Positions 19,482 through 27,212 of a stretch of 64,000 bases of DNA are shown here, piece by piece. How positions within the stretch are numbered: the stretch's first letter is position 1; each line of letters begins with the position of its first letter. Below the pieces are notes generated by a model. It was not told the DNA's origin and searched no databases. It saw only the letters and a program-made list of their open reading frames with translations. This DNA comes from a bacterium 1XD8-76. Its GTDB lineage: Bacteria; Bacillota; Clostridia; Lachnospirales; Lachnospiraceae. The stretch is taken from contig RAZE01000006.1 of NCBI GenBank assembly GCA_003611955.1, forward strand, positions 97,117 to 161,116, given 5' to 3'. The position numbers were made by a program, and so were the translations under genes.

Positions 19482-20333
19482 TCACTTTTTAGCATAAATT
19501 TTTTCTTTTAACCAGTGATATACCCCGGAGAACGCTCTGCTCTCCGCCATGGCAGTGCGCAGCGGAGCAAGCGTACACACCATGATAAAACGATAGCGGA
19601 ACAATTCCCCGCTGCTCATATAAGTTCTCACGATCTGTCCATGCTCCCGCTTATCCACCGCTCTGTTTGCGCGAGCCTCTGAGACCCCGCCGCCCTCATA
19701 GGCGGCAACCGCAAAACCCATATGACGCATCATCGCGCCCGCCCTGTAATAACACCAGAGAAAATGGTCGTAGTCCGCGCGGATTCTGTAGCGCAGATCG
19801 TAGGGTTTCTCCCTGCACAGCGCCGCACTGTAAAAGCAGGACTGATGACACGGAATGTTGCGATAACAGGTAAAACCGGTAATTTCCGGGGCGGACGCAA
19901 TGACTACGCCGTTTTTTTCTCCGCAGGTATCCCCGTACATCACCAGCCTGTCCATGTCCGCGCCGGCATCCTCCTCCTGTTTTATCGCACAATAAGCCCG
20001 TTCCAGAACACTTTCATCCGCAAAAGTGTCCCCGCAGTTTAAAAACAGGAGAAATTTTCCCGAGGCGCGAGCCGCCGCCTGATTCATCGCGTCATAGATG
20101 CCCGCGTCTTTCTCCACAAAAATTTTGACCTTTTCGGCCCCCGGACGGGAAGCATTCTCCCGTCTCCACCTCTCTGCCGCGCCGTCCACGCTCCCTCCGT
20201 CCTTCAATATCACTTCCAGATCCTCAAAGCTCTGTTTTAAAATACTGTCCAGTGTAATATTCAGTTTCTCTCCCGGATTTAAACACACCGTAACAACCGA
20301 AAATATTGCGCCGTTGTCCACCGCTCTTTCCAC
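19482..20333 (-). CDS. Family 2 glycosyltransferase
   Basis: GT-A fold transferase. FSVVTVCLNPGEKLNITLDSILKQ and EVILKDGGSVDGA (nucleotide-binding part) are followed by FLLFLNCGDTFADESVLERA, whose CGD replaces the usual DxD metal motif, and RADYDHFLWCYYRAG near the acceptor site. The sugar and acceptor are unknown, and no other cell-wall genes are adjacent. The start is GTG at 20333 with GGGAGG upstream: the GTG at 20351 would lie only about 5 nt from the transcription start predicted from the promoter. Confidence 0.85.
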   Translation of the reverse strand: MERAVDNGAIFSVVTVCLNPGEKLNITLDSILKQSFEDLEVILKDGGSVDGAAERWRRENASRPGAEKVKIFVEKDAGIYDAMNQAAARASGKFLLFLNCGDTFADESVLERAYCAIKQEEDAGADMDRLVMYGDTCGEKNGVVIASAPEITGFTCYRNIPCHQSCFYSAALCREKPYDLRYRIRADYDHFLWCYYRAGAMMRHMGFAVAAYEGGGVSEARANRAVDKREHGQIVRTYMSSGELFRYRFIMVCTLAPLRTAMAESRAFSGVYHWLKEKIYAKK

Positions 20334-20362
20334 TGCCTCCGCCTCCCGCACCGCTTTTCCCC

Positions 20363-20391
20363 ATTATACCCATTTTGCGGCACGCGGTCAA
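20363..20391 (-). promoter_or_regulatory. Promoter of the glycosyltransferase gene
   Basis: TTGACC, 17-bp spacer, TATAAT on the minus strand: a near-consensus sigma A promoter immediately upstream of the GT2 gene. Its position decides between the candidate start codons. Confidence 0.75.
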
Positions 20392-20515
20392 TTACCGCCG
20401 GGGTTCCACAATATACCGAAAAGCATTATATCTTCCTTCATAAAGATTACGGCTTGCCGATTTCCCGGAAAAATGGTATACCTTAATAATGATATTCTTT
20501 GATTGAGGTAGAAAA

Positions 20516-21364
20516 ATGATTTTTGAAGCTTTATTGGACGCGGTCCTCGATACGCTCAAGGTTCTTCCCTTTTTATTTGCGGCTTTCCTGGTCATGGAAG
20601 CCATAGAACACTATTCCAATCGATACAGCAATCGGCTCCTCGCAAAAGTCGGAAAGACGGCGCCTCTCGCCGGCGCAATTCTCGGCTGTATTCCTCAGTG
20701 CGGTTTTTCTGCGGCGGCAGCCAATCTCTACTCCGGAGGATTTATCACCCTCGGCACACTGCTCGCCGTCTTTCTCTCCACCTCGGACGAAGCCGTTCTC
20801 ATTTTAATGGCCCATCCGGGAAGCGGAAAAGCGATCCTTTCCTTATTAATATGGAAGATACTCATCGGCGTCGCTGCCGGTTTTCTGATCGATATGCTTT
20901 TTTCCAAAAGAAAACAGCACGCCCCCATGAAAGCGTTACGCAAAAACTGTGGCTGCAGCGATTCCCACGGAATTTTACGGCCTGCTCTTTTCCATACGAT
21001 CCAGCTGACCGTCTATCTTTTTCTGTTCACTTTCTGCCTTGATCTCGCACTGGAGTTCGCGGGCATCGAAAAGCTGGCCACGTTTCTCGGAAAAGACACT
21101 GTATTTCAGCCTTTTCTTGCCGCTCTTCTGGGGATGATCCCCAACTGTGCCGCCTCTGTTTTGATCACGGAACTCTATCTGGCCGGTGGACTGAGTTTTG
21201 GATCCGCTATTGCAGGGCTGTGCGCCGGAGCCGGCGTGGGGCTGGCCGTATTATTCCGCTCCAACCACTCGCTGAGGGAAAACTTGGAAATTCTATTGCT
21301 GCTTTACGGAATTTCCGTGGCCGCCGGTATTCTTCTGGACCTGACGCTTCAGCCGATTCTTTAA
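20516..21364 (+). CDS. Putative multi-TM metal exporter (ArsP_2-like family)
   Basis: 282-aa integral membrane protein with about 8-10 hydrophobic segments. Two related signature stretches, GAILGCIPQCGFSAAAANLY and LLGMIPNCAASVLITELYL, show an internal duplication with a conserved G-x-IP-x-C core. This fits the family annotated as putative 10-TM heavy-metal or manganese transporter. A cytoplasmic loop carries CGCSDSH, a possible metal-binding site. GAGGTAG precedes the ATG. A small GGCAAA/TTTGCC hairpin follows the stop. Substrate unknown. Confidence 0.75.
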   Translation: MIFEALLDAVLDTLKVLPFLFAAFLVMEAIEHYSNRYSNRLLAKVGKTAPLAGAILGCIPQCGFSAAAANLYSGGFITLGTLLAVFLSTSDEAVLILMAHPGSGKAILSLLIWKILIGVAAGFLIDMLFSKRKQHAPMKALRKNCGCSDSHGILRPALFHTIQLTVYLFLFTFCLDLALEFAGIEKLATFLGKDTVFQPFLAALLGMIPNCAASVLITELYLAGGLSFGSAIAGLCAGAGVGLAVLFRSNHSLRENLEILLLLYGISVAAGILLDLTLQPIL

Positions 21365-21824
21365 GGCAAAGAGCGCATTTTGCCCTGATTTTACAATTTT
21401 ACTATAATCTTACTGTCCATATATACAGATATACTGTGCAAACGCTTCCGCCATCTCCGATGTGTCAAAATGGCCTGTGTCGTTCAGCGCCGCATTGAAG
21501 GCATCCAGCGCGAGCGGATGGAAGCTTTTGCATACGATCCGGCAGGTTCTTATCAGATTTCCTATCAGACAGAGGACGGAACCATATGGATCTATTATTA
21601 TGACCAGAAAATAGAGATAACCGACCACTTCCGGGACGAACACCGACCGATATAATTACTTCTTTTCTATCCGGACTTTCCCATACATCTGTGCATAGCG
21701 GTTTACAAAAATCTTACAGAGTATATCAAAAATAACCGCATCCTGCTATAGCACAAAGCAAAATACGGTTACTTTCCTGCTTATTCTATTTCCCAAATAT
21801 GTCAAAACAGTCCTTGCATCTTTC
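21365..21824. other. Gap with possible coding remnants
   Basis: No complete convincing gene. A 61-codon plus-strand frame (21470-21655) has a protein-like end (GTIWIYYYDQKIEITDHFRDE) but no ribosome binding site. On the minus strand 21410-21500 reads like the C-terminus of another protein (GHFDTSEMAEAFAQYICIYG). These may be relics of two genes. Functional assignment is not possible. Confidence 0.35.
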
Positions 21825-22265
21825 TTACCTTGCACGCGTATTCCCTTCGCTAAAACTCTTTATCGGAAAAGTGCTTTCTCCTTCAAGCCATCTCCTGTTT
21901 TCCGTGCTTTTCCCCCATGCCTCAAGCGCAAGATCATATGTTCCGGTAACTTTGCGGTCCACTTCCTTCAATTCTTTTCTCATCTCCAGCTGTCCGTTCT
22001 TTAGTGAAGATACCTCCGATTCGACTCTGTCAAGTCTATTCTCTATTCTGTCAAAACGATTGTCCATTCCGTCCAGACGGTCATCCATCCTGTCCAGGCG
22101 GTCATCTATCCTGTCCAGGCGGTCATCCATCCTGTCCAGGCGGTCATCTATCCTGTCCAGGCGGTCATCTATTCCGTCTAATCTGTTGTCTATCCCATCC
22201 AAGCGTATATGGATCGGCTGCAACAGCCCCTGTATCGCCTGTAAATCATTGCTTGTCAATGCCAT
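21825..22265 (-). CDS. Coiled-coil protein with heptad (RLDRIDD) tandem repeats
   Basis: 146-aa protein of unknown function. N-terminus MALTSNDLQAIQGLLQPIHI, then about eight 7-residue repeats of the type RLDRIDD forming a continuous coiled coil (about 25-85), then EVSSLKNGQLEMRKELKEVDRKV and a short polar tail. The start at 22265 was chosen because a paralog at 22899 begins identically (MALTxxDLQxIQ). The gene is preceded by a possible 17-codon leader frame and a conserved hairpin. No transmembrane segment or enzyme motif. Confidence 0.75.
   Translation of the reverse strand: MALTSNDLQAIQGLLQPIHIRLDGIDNRLDGIDDRLDRIDDRLDRMDDRLDRIDDRLDRMDDRLDGMDNRFDRIENRLDRVESEVSSLKNGQLEMRKELKEVDRKVTGTYDLALEAWGKSTENRRWLEGESTFPIKSFSEGNTRAR
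22029..22196 (-). repeat. In-frame 21-bp tandem repeat, eight units
   Basis: Eight consecutive 21-bp units inside the coiled-coil gene. The middle ones (22071-22175) are nearly identical and the outer ones diverged. Each unit encodes seven residues, so unit gain or loss keeps the frame. No spacers are present. Confidence 0.85.
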
Positions 22266-22266
22266 T

Positions 22267-22320
22267 TCAGCGCCCACCTCCGTTTTTCAATGTCTGTCTT
22301 GTTTTCCTTTTTCTTTCCAT
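22267..22320 (-). CDS. Possible 17-aa leader peptide upstream of the coiled-coil gene
   Basis: ATG at 22320 follows the AGAGAGG of the conserved hairpin with good spacing and encodes MERKRKTRQTLKNGGGR, stopping 1 nt before the main gene's ATG. The GGAGG of the main gene lies inside it, so coupling is plausible. The second copy of the locus lacks this leader. Tentative. Confidence 0.35.
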   Translation of the reverse strand: MERKRKTRQTLKNGGGR

Positions 22321-22326
22321 ACATTA

Positions 22327-22353
22327 CCTCTCTTTCGTGTCAGACAGAGAGAT
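22327..22353 (-). promoter_or_regulatory. Conserved leader hairpin, copy 1
   Basis: A 27-nt stretch identical to one before the paralog at 22899. CTCTCT and AGAGAG can pair around GTCTGACACGAA, covering the AGAGAGG ribosome binding site. Possible translational control element. Confidence 0.5.
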
Positions 22354-22864
22354 TCATTCCGTCTATCTTCTCCCTGTCAATCAGTTATTCAGTTACAAAA
22401 CAAGGAGTCCGCAGATACAGTATCTGCTCAGATACAAAAACTTTCATTTCATGAAATGCTCTGTTAAGATAATTTAGAATCTTAGAAGGGGTTTTTTGCC
22501 TGGATTTCAGTCTACCACAACCGCTTCCCTTTTACAAGGAAAAATAATAAAATAAATTGCCGAAAGCCCTGAAACTGTCAAAACAGCTGCCAGAGCTTCC
22601 GACTATCCCTTCATCCATCTTTTTTACTGTACCTCCAGATTCCTGATTTTTTTATTTGTAAAGGATTAAATATGCCTTGTCAAAAAGAGACGTCTATGAT
22701 ACACTGAAATTTAAGCAAAGAAACCTTTCTAAGATTCTTTTTATCTTAACAAAAGCCTTTCTTAAAAATTACAAAAGCTTTTGTATCTGAGCATGCATTA
22801 CGGCTGCGGACTCCTTGCTGAACGAACCAAATAACGTAACGACAGCGGGAACCAGACATGTTAA

Positions 22865-22891
22865 ATCTCTCTGTCTGACACGAAAGAGAGG
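22865..22891 (+). promoter_or_regulatory. Conserved leader hairpin, copy 2
   Basis: Identical over 27 nt to 22327-22353 in opposite orientation, again ending in AGAGAGG placed 7 nt before an ATG. Further upstream blocks (TCTAAGATTCT, ATCTTAAC, TTTTGTATCTGAGCA, TGCGGACTCCTTG) are also shared between the two leaders. Confidence 0.5.
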
Positions 22892-22898
22892 AAACGAT

Positions 22899-23024
22899 AT
22901 GGCTTTAACAAAGAGTGATTTACAGACGATACAGAGATTATTAGTGCCGATAAATGATCGGGTGGATAAAATGGACAACCGTTTTGACAGAACAGAGAAC
23001 AGGTTTGAAAAGAGTATTACATAA
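22899..23024 (+). pseudogene. Short or truncated paralog of the coiled-coil gene
   Basis: 41-aa frame beginning MALTKSDLQTIQRLLVPIND, aligned with the start of the 146-aa coiled-coil protein on the other strand. It continues with two or three degenerate heptads (RVDKMDNRFDRTENRF) and then stops. The ribosome binding site and leader are conserved, so it may still be translated, but it lacks most of the coiled coil. It ends 26 bp before the threonine aldolase gene. Confidence 0.6.
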
Positions 23025-23050
23025 ACGATTTTGACCACAGGAGAACCGAT

Positions 23051-24076
23051 ATGCTATCTTTCACATGTGATTACACCCAGGGCGCACACCCGAAAATTTT
23101 AGAGCGCCTTATCGAGACGAATATGGAGCAGCTTCCGGGCTACGGAAACGACCGCTACTGCGAGAGTGCAAAGGAAAAAATCAAAAAAGCCTGCGAGTGC
23201 CCGGACGCCGAAATTTATTTTTTGGCGGGCGGAACCCAGACCAATGCCACTGTCATCGACTCTGTACTGCAGAAATACGAGGGCGTCATCTCCGCGCAGA
23301 CAGGCCACATCAACGTTCATGAGGCCGGCGCCGTGGAATACACGGGCCATAAAGTATTGACCCTCCCTGCCCGAGAGGGCAAGATCCGGGCGGACGAACT
23401 GGAAGAGCTCCTGAAAACCTTCTGGGAGGATGGAAGCCATGAGCATATGGTATTTCCGGGCATGGTCTATCTCTCCCACCCAACGGAATACGGCACACTT
23501 TACACCAAAGCGGAACTGGAAGCCATCTCCTCGGTCTGCCGCTGCTATAAAATCCCTCTGTATCTGGACGGTGCGAGACTCGGCTATGGCCTTATGAGCC
23601 TCCGGACCGACGTGACGCTGCCCATGATCGCGGATCTCTGCGACATTTTCTATATCGGCGGCACAAAGGTCGGAGCGCTCTGCGGGGAGGCCCTGATATT
23701 TTCACACAAAAACGCCCCCCGCCACTTTCTCACGCTGATCAAACAGCATGGGGCACTGATGGCGAAAGGGCGCCTTGTCGGCATTCAATTTGACACTCTG
23801 TTTACCGATGACCTGTATTTCCGGATCAGCAGACATGCCATTGAGATGGCGGAGCTTATGAAAAAGGGATTTGCCGAAAAGGGCTATTCCTTTTTCCTGG
23901 AATCCCCCACCAACCAGCAGTTTATCCTGTTGGACAACGGTAAACTGAAAGAATTACAAAATAAGGTCGCTTTCGAAGTCTGGGAACACCCGGACGAAGA
24001 GCATACCGTTGTACGGTTCGCCACCAGCTGGGGGACTACATCGGAGGAAATAGAAGAGTTGATGGGATACCTTTGA
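23051..24076 (+). CDS. Low-specificity L-threonine aldolase (PLP enzyme)
   Basis: 341-aa fold-type I PLP enzyme of the beta-eliminating-lyase/threonine-aldolase family, splitting threonine or allo-threonine to glycine and acetaldehyde. Motifs: FTCDYTQGAHPKILERL, LAGGTQTNATVID (cofactor phosphate), GHINVHEAGAVEYTGHK, LYLDGARLGYGL (PLP-ring Asp) and IGGTKVGALCGEA with the Schiff-base lysine. AGGAG precedes the ATG. It converges with the GH32 gene, 2 bp between stops. Confidence 0.93.
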   Translation: MLSFTCDYTQGAHPKILERLIETNMEQLPGYGNDRYCESAKEKIKKACECPDAEIYFLAGGTQTNATVIDSVLQKYEGVISAQTGHINVHEAGAVEYTGHKVLTLPAREGKIRADELEELLKTFWEDGSHEHMVFPGMVYLSHPTEYGTLYTKAELEAISSVCRCYKIPLYLDGARLGYGLMSLRTDVTLPMIADLCDIFYIGGTKVGALCGEALIFSHKNAPRHFLTLIKQHGALMAKGRLVGIQFDTLFTDDLYFRISRHAIEMAELMKKGFAEKGYSFFLESPTNQQFILLDNGKLKELQNKVAFEVWEHPDEEHTVVRFATSWGTTSEEIEELMGYL

Positions 24077-24078
24077 GA

Positions 24079-25380
24079 TCACTCCCAGGTTTCCCCCGCA
24101 AATATCCTCTCCACCCTGCCGCAGATCCTATCACCCAGTCCATAGACAACGCTGCTGATTACATACTCGCCTTCATTGACAAACACCTCGATCAGGTTCG
24201 GCTCCACGAAGATATCCAGCCCGTATCTGCCATGGAGCTTCGGCGTACTGCTCATCGTCCGGTGTCCCCGGATATCACCGAACACCGCTTTCCTGTCCGT
24301 GCGGATAAAATCGCTCTCCTCCCAGATCCGAAACCCGCCGATATCAAGGCACTCCCCGGGGCGCATCGTCACCCGGATCCTGACCGGCTCCCCGTTCAGG
24401 ACTGCCGGGCCAACGGCTTCTTTCTCAAAATACTTATCCACCGCCGGATGCACCCGAAAATACACATGTCCATCCTGGTACTCCACAACTCTCGGCAGGC
24501 ACATCATACCGTTCCAGAGCGCGCCCCCCGGCTCCTCCACCGCCCTCGGCATCCGCATCCAGGCGATCATGACACGCCTGCCCTCCGCATCCACGTTTGT
24601 CTGGGGCGCATAGAGATCCAGTCCGTAATCGACATACTGATACTCCTCAGGCAGCATCATTCTGCATTTCTCCCTGTCAAAGTCCACAGGCATACATACC
24701 GCGTGATGTTCATAGCCTCCCGTCCCTCTGGCAAGATACATGGCGGAGCCGATGAATATATGATCATCCCCCACCTGAAAAAGATCCGGGCATTCCAGTG
24801 TGGTTCCGAATTTCTCACTCTGCGCCCGGGAGATACAGCGCCAGCGCAGGCCGTCCTCACTGCGGTAAAACACAGCGCTCCCCATCTCCCCCCGGCTGCT
24901 GCTGCCCAGCACCATGTAAAAATCACTGCCGTCCCTCCACACTTTGGGATCTCTCATATTCTCCGTCCCCGGGACCACGATCCGCTTGCCGCCAAAATTG
25001 TCAAACGAATATCCGTCCTTTGATGATATCATGAGCTGCACGGCGTCGTACTCTTTTTCGCTGACATGTATATTTTCCGGATCGATCTCCCTGTAGCAGA
25101 TTCCGGTATAATACAGATTCATCCTGCCGTCCTGTTCTATGGCACTCCCCGAAAAACAGCCGTTCTGGTCCTCATGCCTGGTGGGAAAAAGCGCCACCCC
25201 CACATGCTCCCAGTGTACAAGATCCCTGCTGACAGCATGCCCCCAGTGCATCGTCCCCCATACGGGGGCGTAGGGAAAATACTGGTAAAACAGGTGGTAC
25301 GTACCTTTATAATAGATAAATCCGTTGGGATCGTTGATCCAGTTCCCCGGCGCTTTCAGATGTAATGTATCCTTGCTCAT
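24079..25380 (-). CDS. GH32 beta-fructosidase (sucrose / fructo-oligosaccharide hydrolase)
   Basis: 433-aa five-bladed-propeller glycosidase without signal peptide. The nucleophile motif WINDPNGFIYYKGTYHLFYQ is at the N-terminus, MRDPKVW in the middle, and LECPDLF carries the acid/base Glu. The C-terminal beta-sandwich is short. The start MSKDTLHLK is favoured because ACAGGAG lies 8 nt before it. Last gene of an operon with a lipoprotein binding protein and two permeases, all controlled by a LacI-type regulator, so the system imports and splits a fructose-containing oligosaccharide. Confidence 0.93.
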   Translation of the reverse strand: MSKDTLHLKAPGNWINDPNGFIYYKGTYHLFYQYFPYAPVWGTMHWGHAVSRDLVHWEHVGVALFPTRHEDQNGCFSGSAIEQDGRMNLYYTGICYREIDPENIHVSEKEYDAVQLMISSKDGYSFDNFGGKRIVVPGTENMRDPKVWRDGSDFYMVLGSSSRGEMGSAVFYRSEDGLRWRCISRAQSEKFGTTLECPDLFQVGDDHIFIGSAMYLARGTGGYEHHAVCMPVDFDREKCRMMLPEEYQYVDYGLDLYAPQTNVDAEGRRVMIAWMRMPRAVEEPGGALWNGMMCLPRVVEYQDGHVYFRVHPAVDKYFEKEAVGPAVLNGEPVRIRVTMRPGECLDIGGFRIWEESDFIRTDRKAVFGDIRGHRTMSSTPKLHGRYGLDIFVEPNLIEVFVNEGEYVISSVVYGLGDRICGRVERIFAGETWE

Positions 25381-25416
25381 GTCCATCTCCTGTCTGTCAG
25401 AAAATTTTTACCGCGG

Positions 25417-25448
25417 TGCGGCAGGGGGACATCTCTCCCCCTCCGCCT
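25417..25448 (-). other. Intercistronic hairpin between permease and GH32 genes
   Basis: GC-rich stem (GGCGGAGGGGGA against TCCCCCTGCCGC, one mismatch) without a following T-run. Likely an mRNA stability or partial attenuation element inside the operon. Confidence 0.5.
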
Positions 25449-25465
25449 TCCCGCAACATCTATAC

Positions 25466-26326
25466 TTATTTCACCGCGCCTGCCACAACGCCGCCGATGA
25501 TCTGCTTTTGCAGCACAACATACAGAACAAGTATCGGCATCACGCACAGCAGCAGTCCCGCCATGATCGTACCGTAATCCGCCGAGTACGTGCCGTAAAA
25601 GCTGTAGGTCGAGAGCGGGAGCGTCAGCAGCTTTTTGTCGGTCAACACAAGCGACGGCAGAAGAAAATCATTCCAGAATGCCAGCGAGTTCAAAATGACC
25701 ATTGTGGAAATGATCGGTTTTAAGAGCGGCAGCACGATCTTAAAAAAGGTCTGGGCGTGCGTACAGCCGTCTATGTAAGCCGCCTCCTCGAGAGCCATCG
25801 GCACATTTCCCTTGATAAAGCCGTGGAACATGAATACCGACATCGCCATCGAAAACCCGGTGTGCAGAAAGATCAGTGTGATCCGATGGTTTAACACATT
25901 CAGCGTTCCGCCGTAAATGCTCACCAGAGGGATCATGATCGCCTGAAATGGAATGATCATGGACGCCACCATCAGCCCGAAGGTGAGCTTTGAGATCCCG
26001 TTGCTGTTGCGGACGATATAGTAGGCCAGCATCGCCGCGAGGAGCGTTACCAGAACCGTCGCCGATACCGTCACGATCAGCGAGTTTTTAAACGCGTTCA
26101 GAAAGTCCATCTGCGTGAACGCCTTGACGAAATTGTCAAAGGAGAGTCCTTTGATCGTAAACAGCCAGGAAAAGGGGCTCTTGATGATATCCCTCTTCTG
26201 TTTCAGGGAGTTGATGACTACCATGATAAACGGAAACATATAGGCGAGAAAGATCAGGATCAGCCCTGCCATCACCAGCATATTCGCCGCTTTTTTCTTT
26301 GTTCTTCCTACCTGTGTGTTCTTCAT
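25466..26326 (-). CDS. Carbohydrate ABC transporter permease, MalG type
   Basis: 286-aa CUT1-family inner-membrane permease with six transmembrane helices. The EAA loop that docks the ATPase reads EEAAYIDGCTHAQTFFKIVLPLLKP. N-terminus MKNTQVGRTKKKAANMLVMAG follows GGAGG; the ATG overlaps the stop of the upstream permease by one base (TAATG). Pairs with the MalF-type gene. No ATPase is encoded in the operon, so a shared MsmX-type ATPase is probably used. Confidence 0.93.
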   Translation of the reverse strand: MKNTQVGRTKKKAANMLVMAGLILIFLAYMFPFIMVVINSLKQKRDIIKSPFSWLFTIKGLSFDNFVKAFTQMDFLNAFKNSLIVTVSATVLVTLLAAMLAYYIVRNSNGISKLTFGLMVASMIIPFQAIMIPLVSIYGGTLNVLNHRITLIFLHTGFSMAMSVFMFHGFIKGNVPMALEEAAYIDGCTHAQTFFKIVLPLLKPIISTMVILNSLAFWNDFLLPSLVLTDKKLLTLPLSTYSFYGTYSADYGTIMAGLLLCVMPILVLYVVLQKQIIGGVVAGAVK

Positions 26327-27198
26327 TACGCTTCCACCTCCTGTCTCTTCGTCAGATATACCTGAATTCCGCTGATACATGCCACAATGATAAACAGGAT
26401 CAGCGCTTCCGCCTGGCCCACGCCGAACTGTCTCGAGGTAAAGGCCTTCTCATACACATGCATCGCGGCCATCTCCGTCGTCCCGTAGGGCGCGCCTGCT
26501 GTCAGGGACAGGTTCACATCATACACCATGAACGCCCGGGACAATGTCAAAAACAGGCAGATCGTGATGGACGACATCATCAGCGGCATTATAATATTTT
26601 TCAGTTTCACAAAGCCCGACGCCCCGTCGATGCTCGCCGCCTCCATCACATCCTCGGAAAGTCCCATAAAGCCAGCCACATAGATCAGGATCATATAGCC
26701 CGACAACTGCCATACGGAGACCACCACCAGTGCGATAAACGCGTTTGTCGGCTCGGAAAGCCACGAGACCTCAAAAAGGGTCCACCCCGTGCTCTCCCCG
26801 ATGTTCACGAACACTCTCGAGAACACAAACTGCCAGATATAGCCCAGCACGATGCCGCCGATCAGGTTCGGGGTGAAAAAGCCCGCGCGGAAAAAATTCT
26901 CTCCCTTCATCCCCCTGGTAAGCAGATAGGCGATGCCGAAAGCCAACACATTCACGATGATGACCACAAAGATCACGTACTTGAATGTCAGAAGGAGCGA
27001 TGTCCAGAACTGCGCGTCCTTCACCACGCCGCCAAAATTTTTGAAACCCACAAAATTTTTTACGTCTGCCACACCGTTCCAGTCCGTGAGCGTCAGATAT
27101 ACACCGTAGAGAAACGGTACGATCACCACCGCAAAGAAGCAAAACATTCCGGGTAATGCAAACATGCAGAAATCTTTTCCTTTATTTTTTGTTCTCAT
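26326..27198 (-). CDS. Carbohydrate ABC transporter permease, MalF type
   Basis: 290-aa six-TM permease. MRTKNKGKDFCMFALPGMFCFFAVVIVPF is the first TM region, and the EAA loop is MEAASIDGASGFVKLKNIIMPLM. It lies 14 bp after the binding-protein gene and overlaps the MalG gene by one base. Confidence 0.93.
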   Translation of the reverse strand: MRTKNKGKDFCMFALPGMFCFFAVVIVPFLYGVYLTLTDWNGVADVKNFVGFKNFGGVVKDAQFWTSLLLTFKYVIFVVIIVNVLAFGIAYLLTRGMKGENFFRAGFFTPNLIGGIVLGYIWQFVFSRVFVNIGESTGWTLFEVSWLSEPTNAFIALVVVSVWQLSGYMILIYVAGFMGLSEDVMEAASIDGASGFVKLKNIIMPLMMSSITICLFLTLSRAFMVYDVNLSLTAGAPYGTTEMAAMHVYEKAFTSRQFGVGQAEALILFIIVACISGIQVYLTKRQEVEA

Positions 27199-27212
27199 AT
27201 CCTGCCCCTCCT

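Noticed and set aside
20333..20351. GTG at 20351 as start of the glycosyltransferase
   Set aside because: It would be about 5 nt from the predicted transcription start, leaving no room for a ribosome binding site.
22029..22196. CRISPR-like array
   Set aside because: The 21-bp units are directly contiguous without spacers and encode protein heptads.
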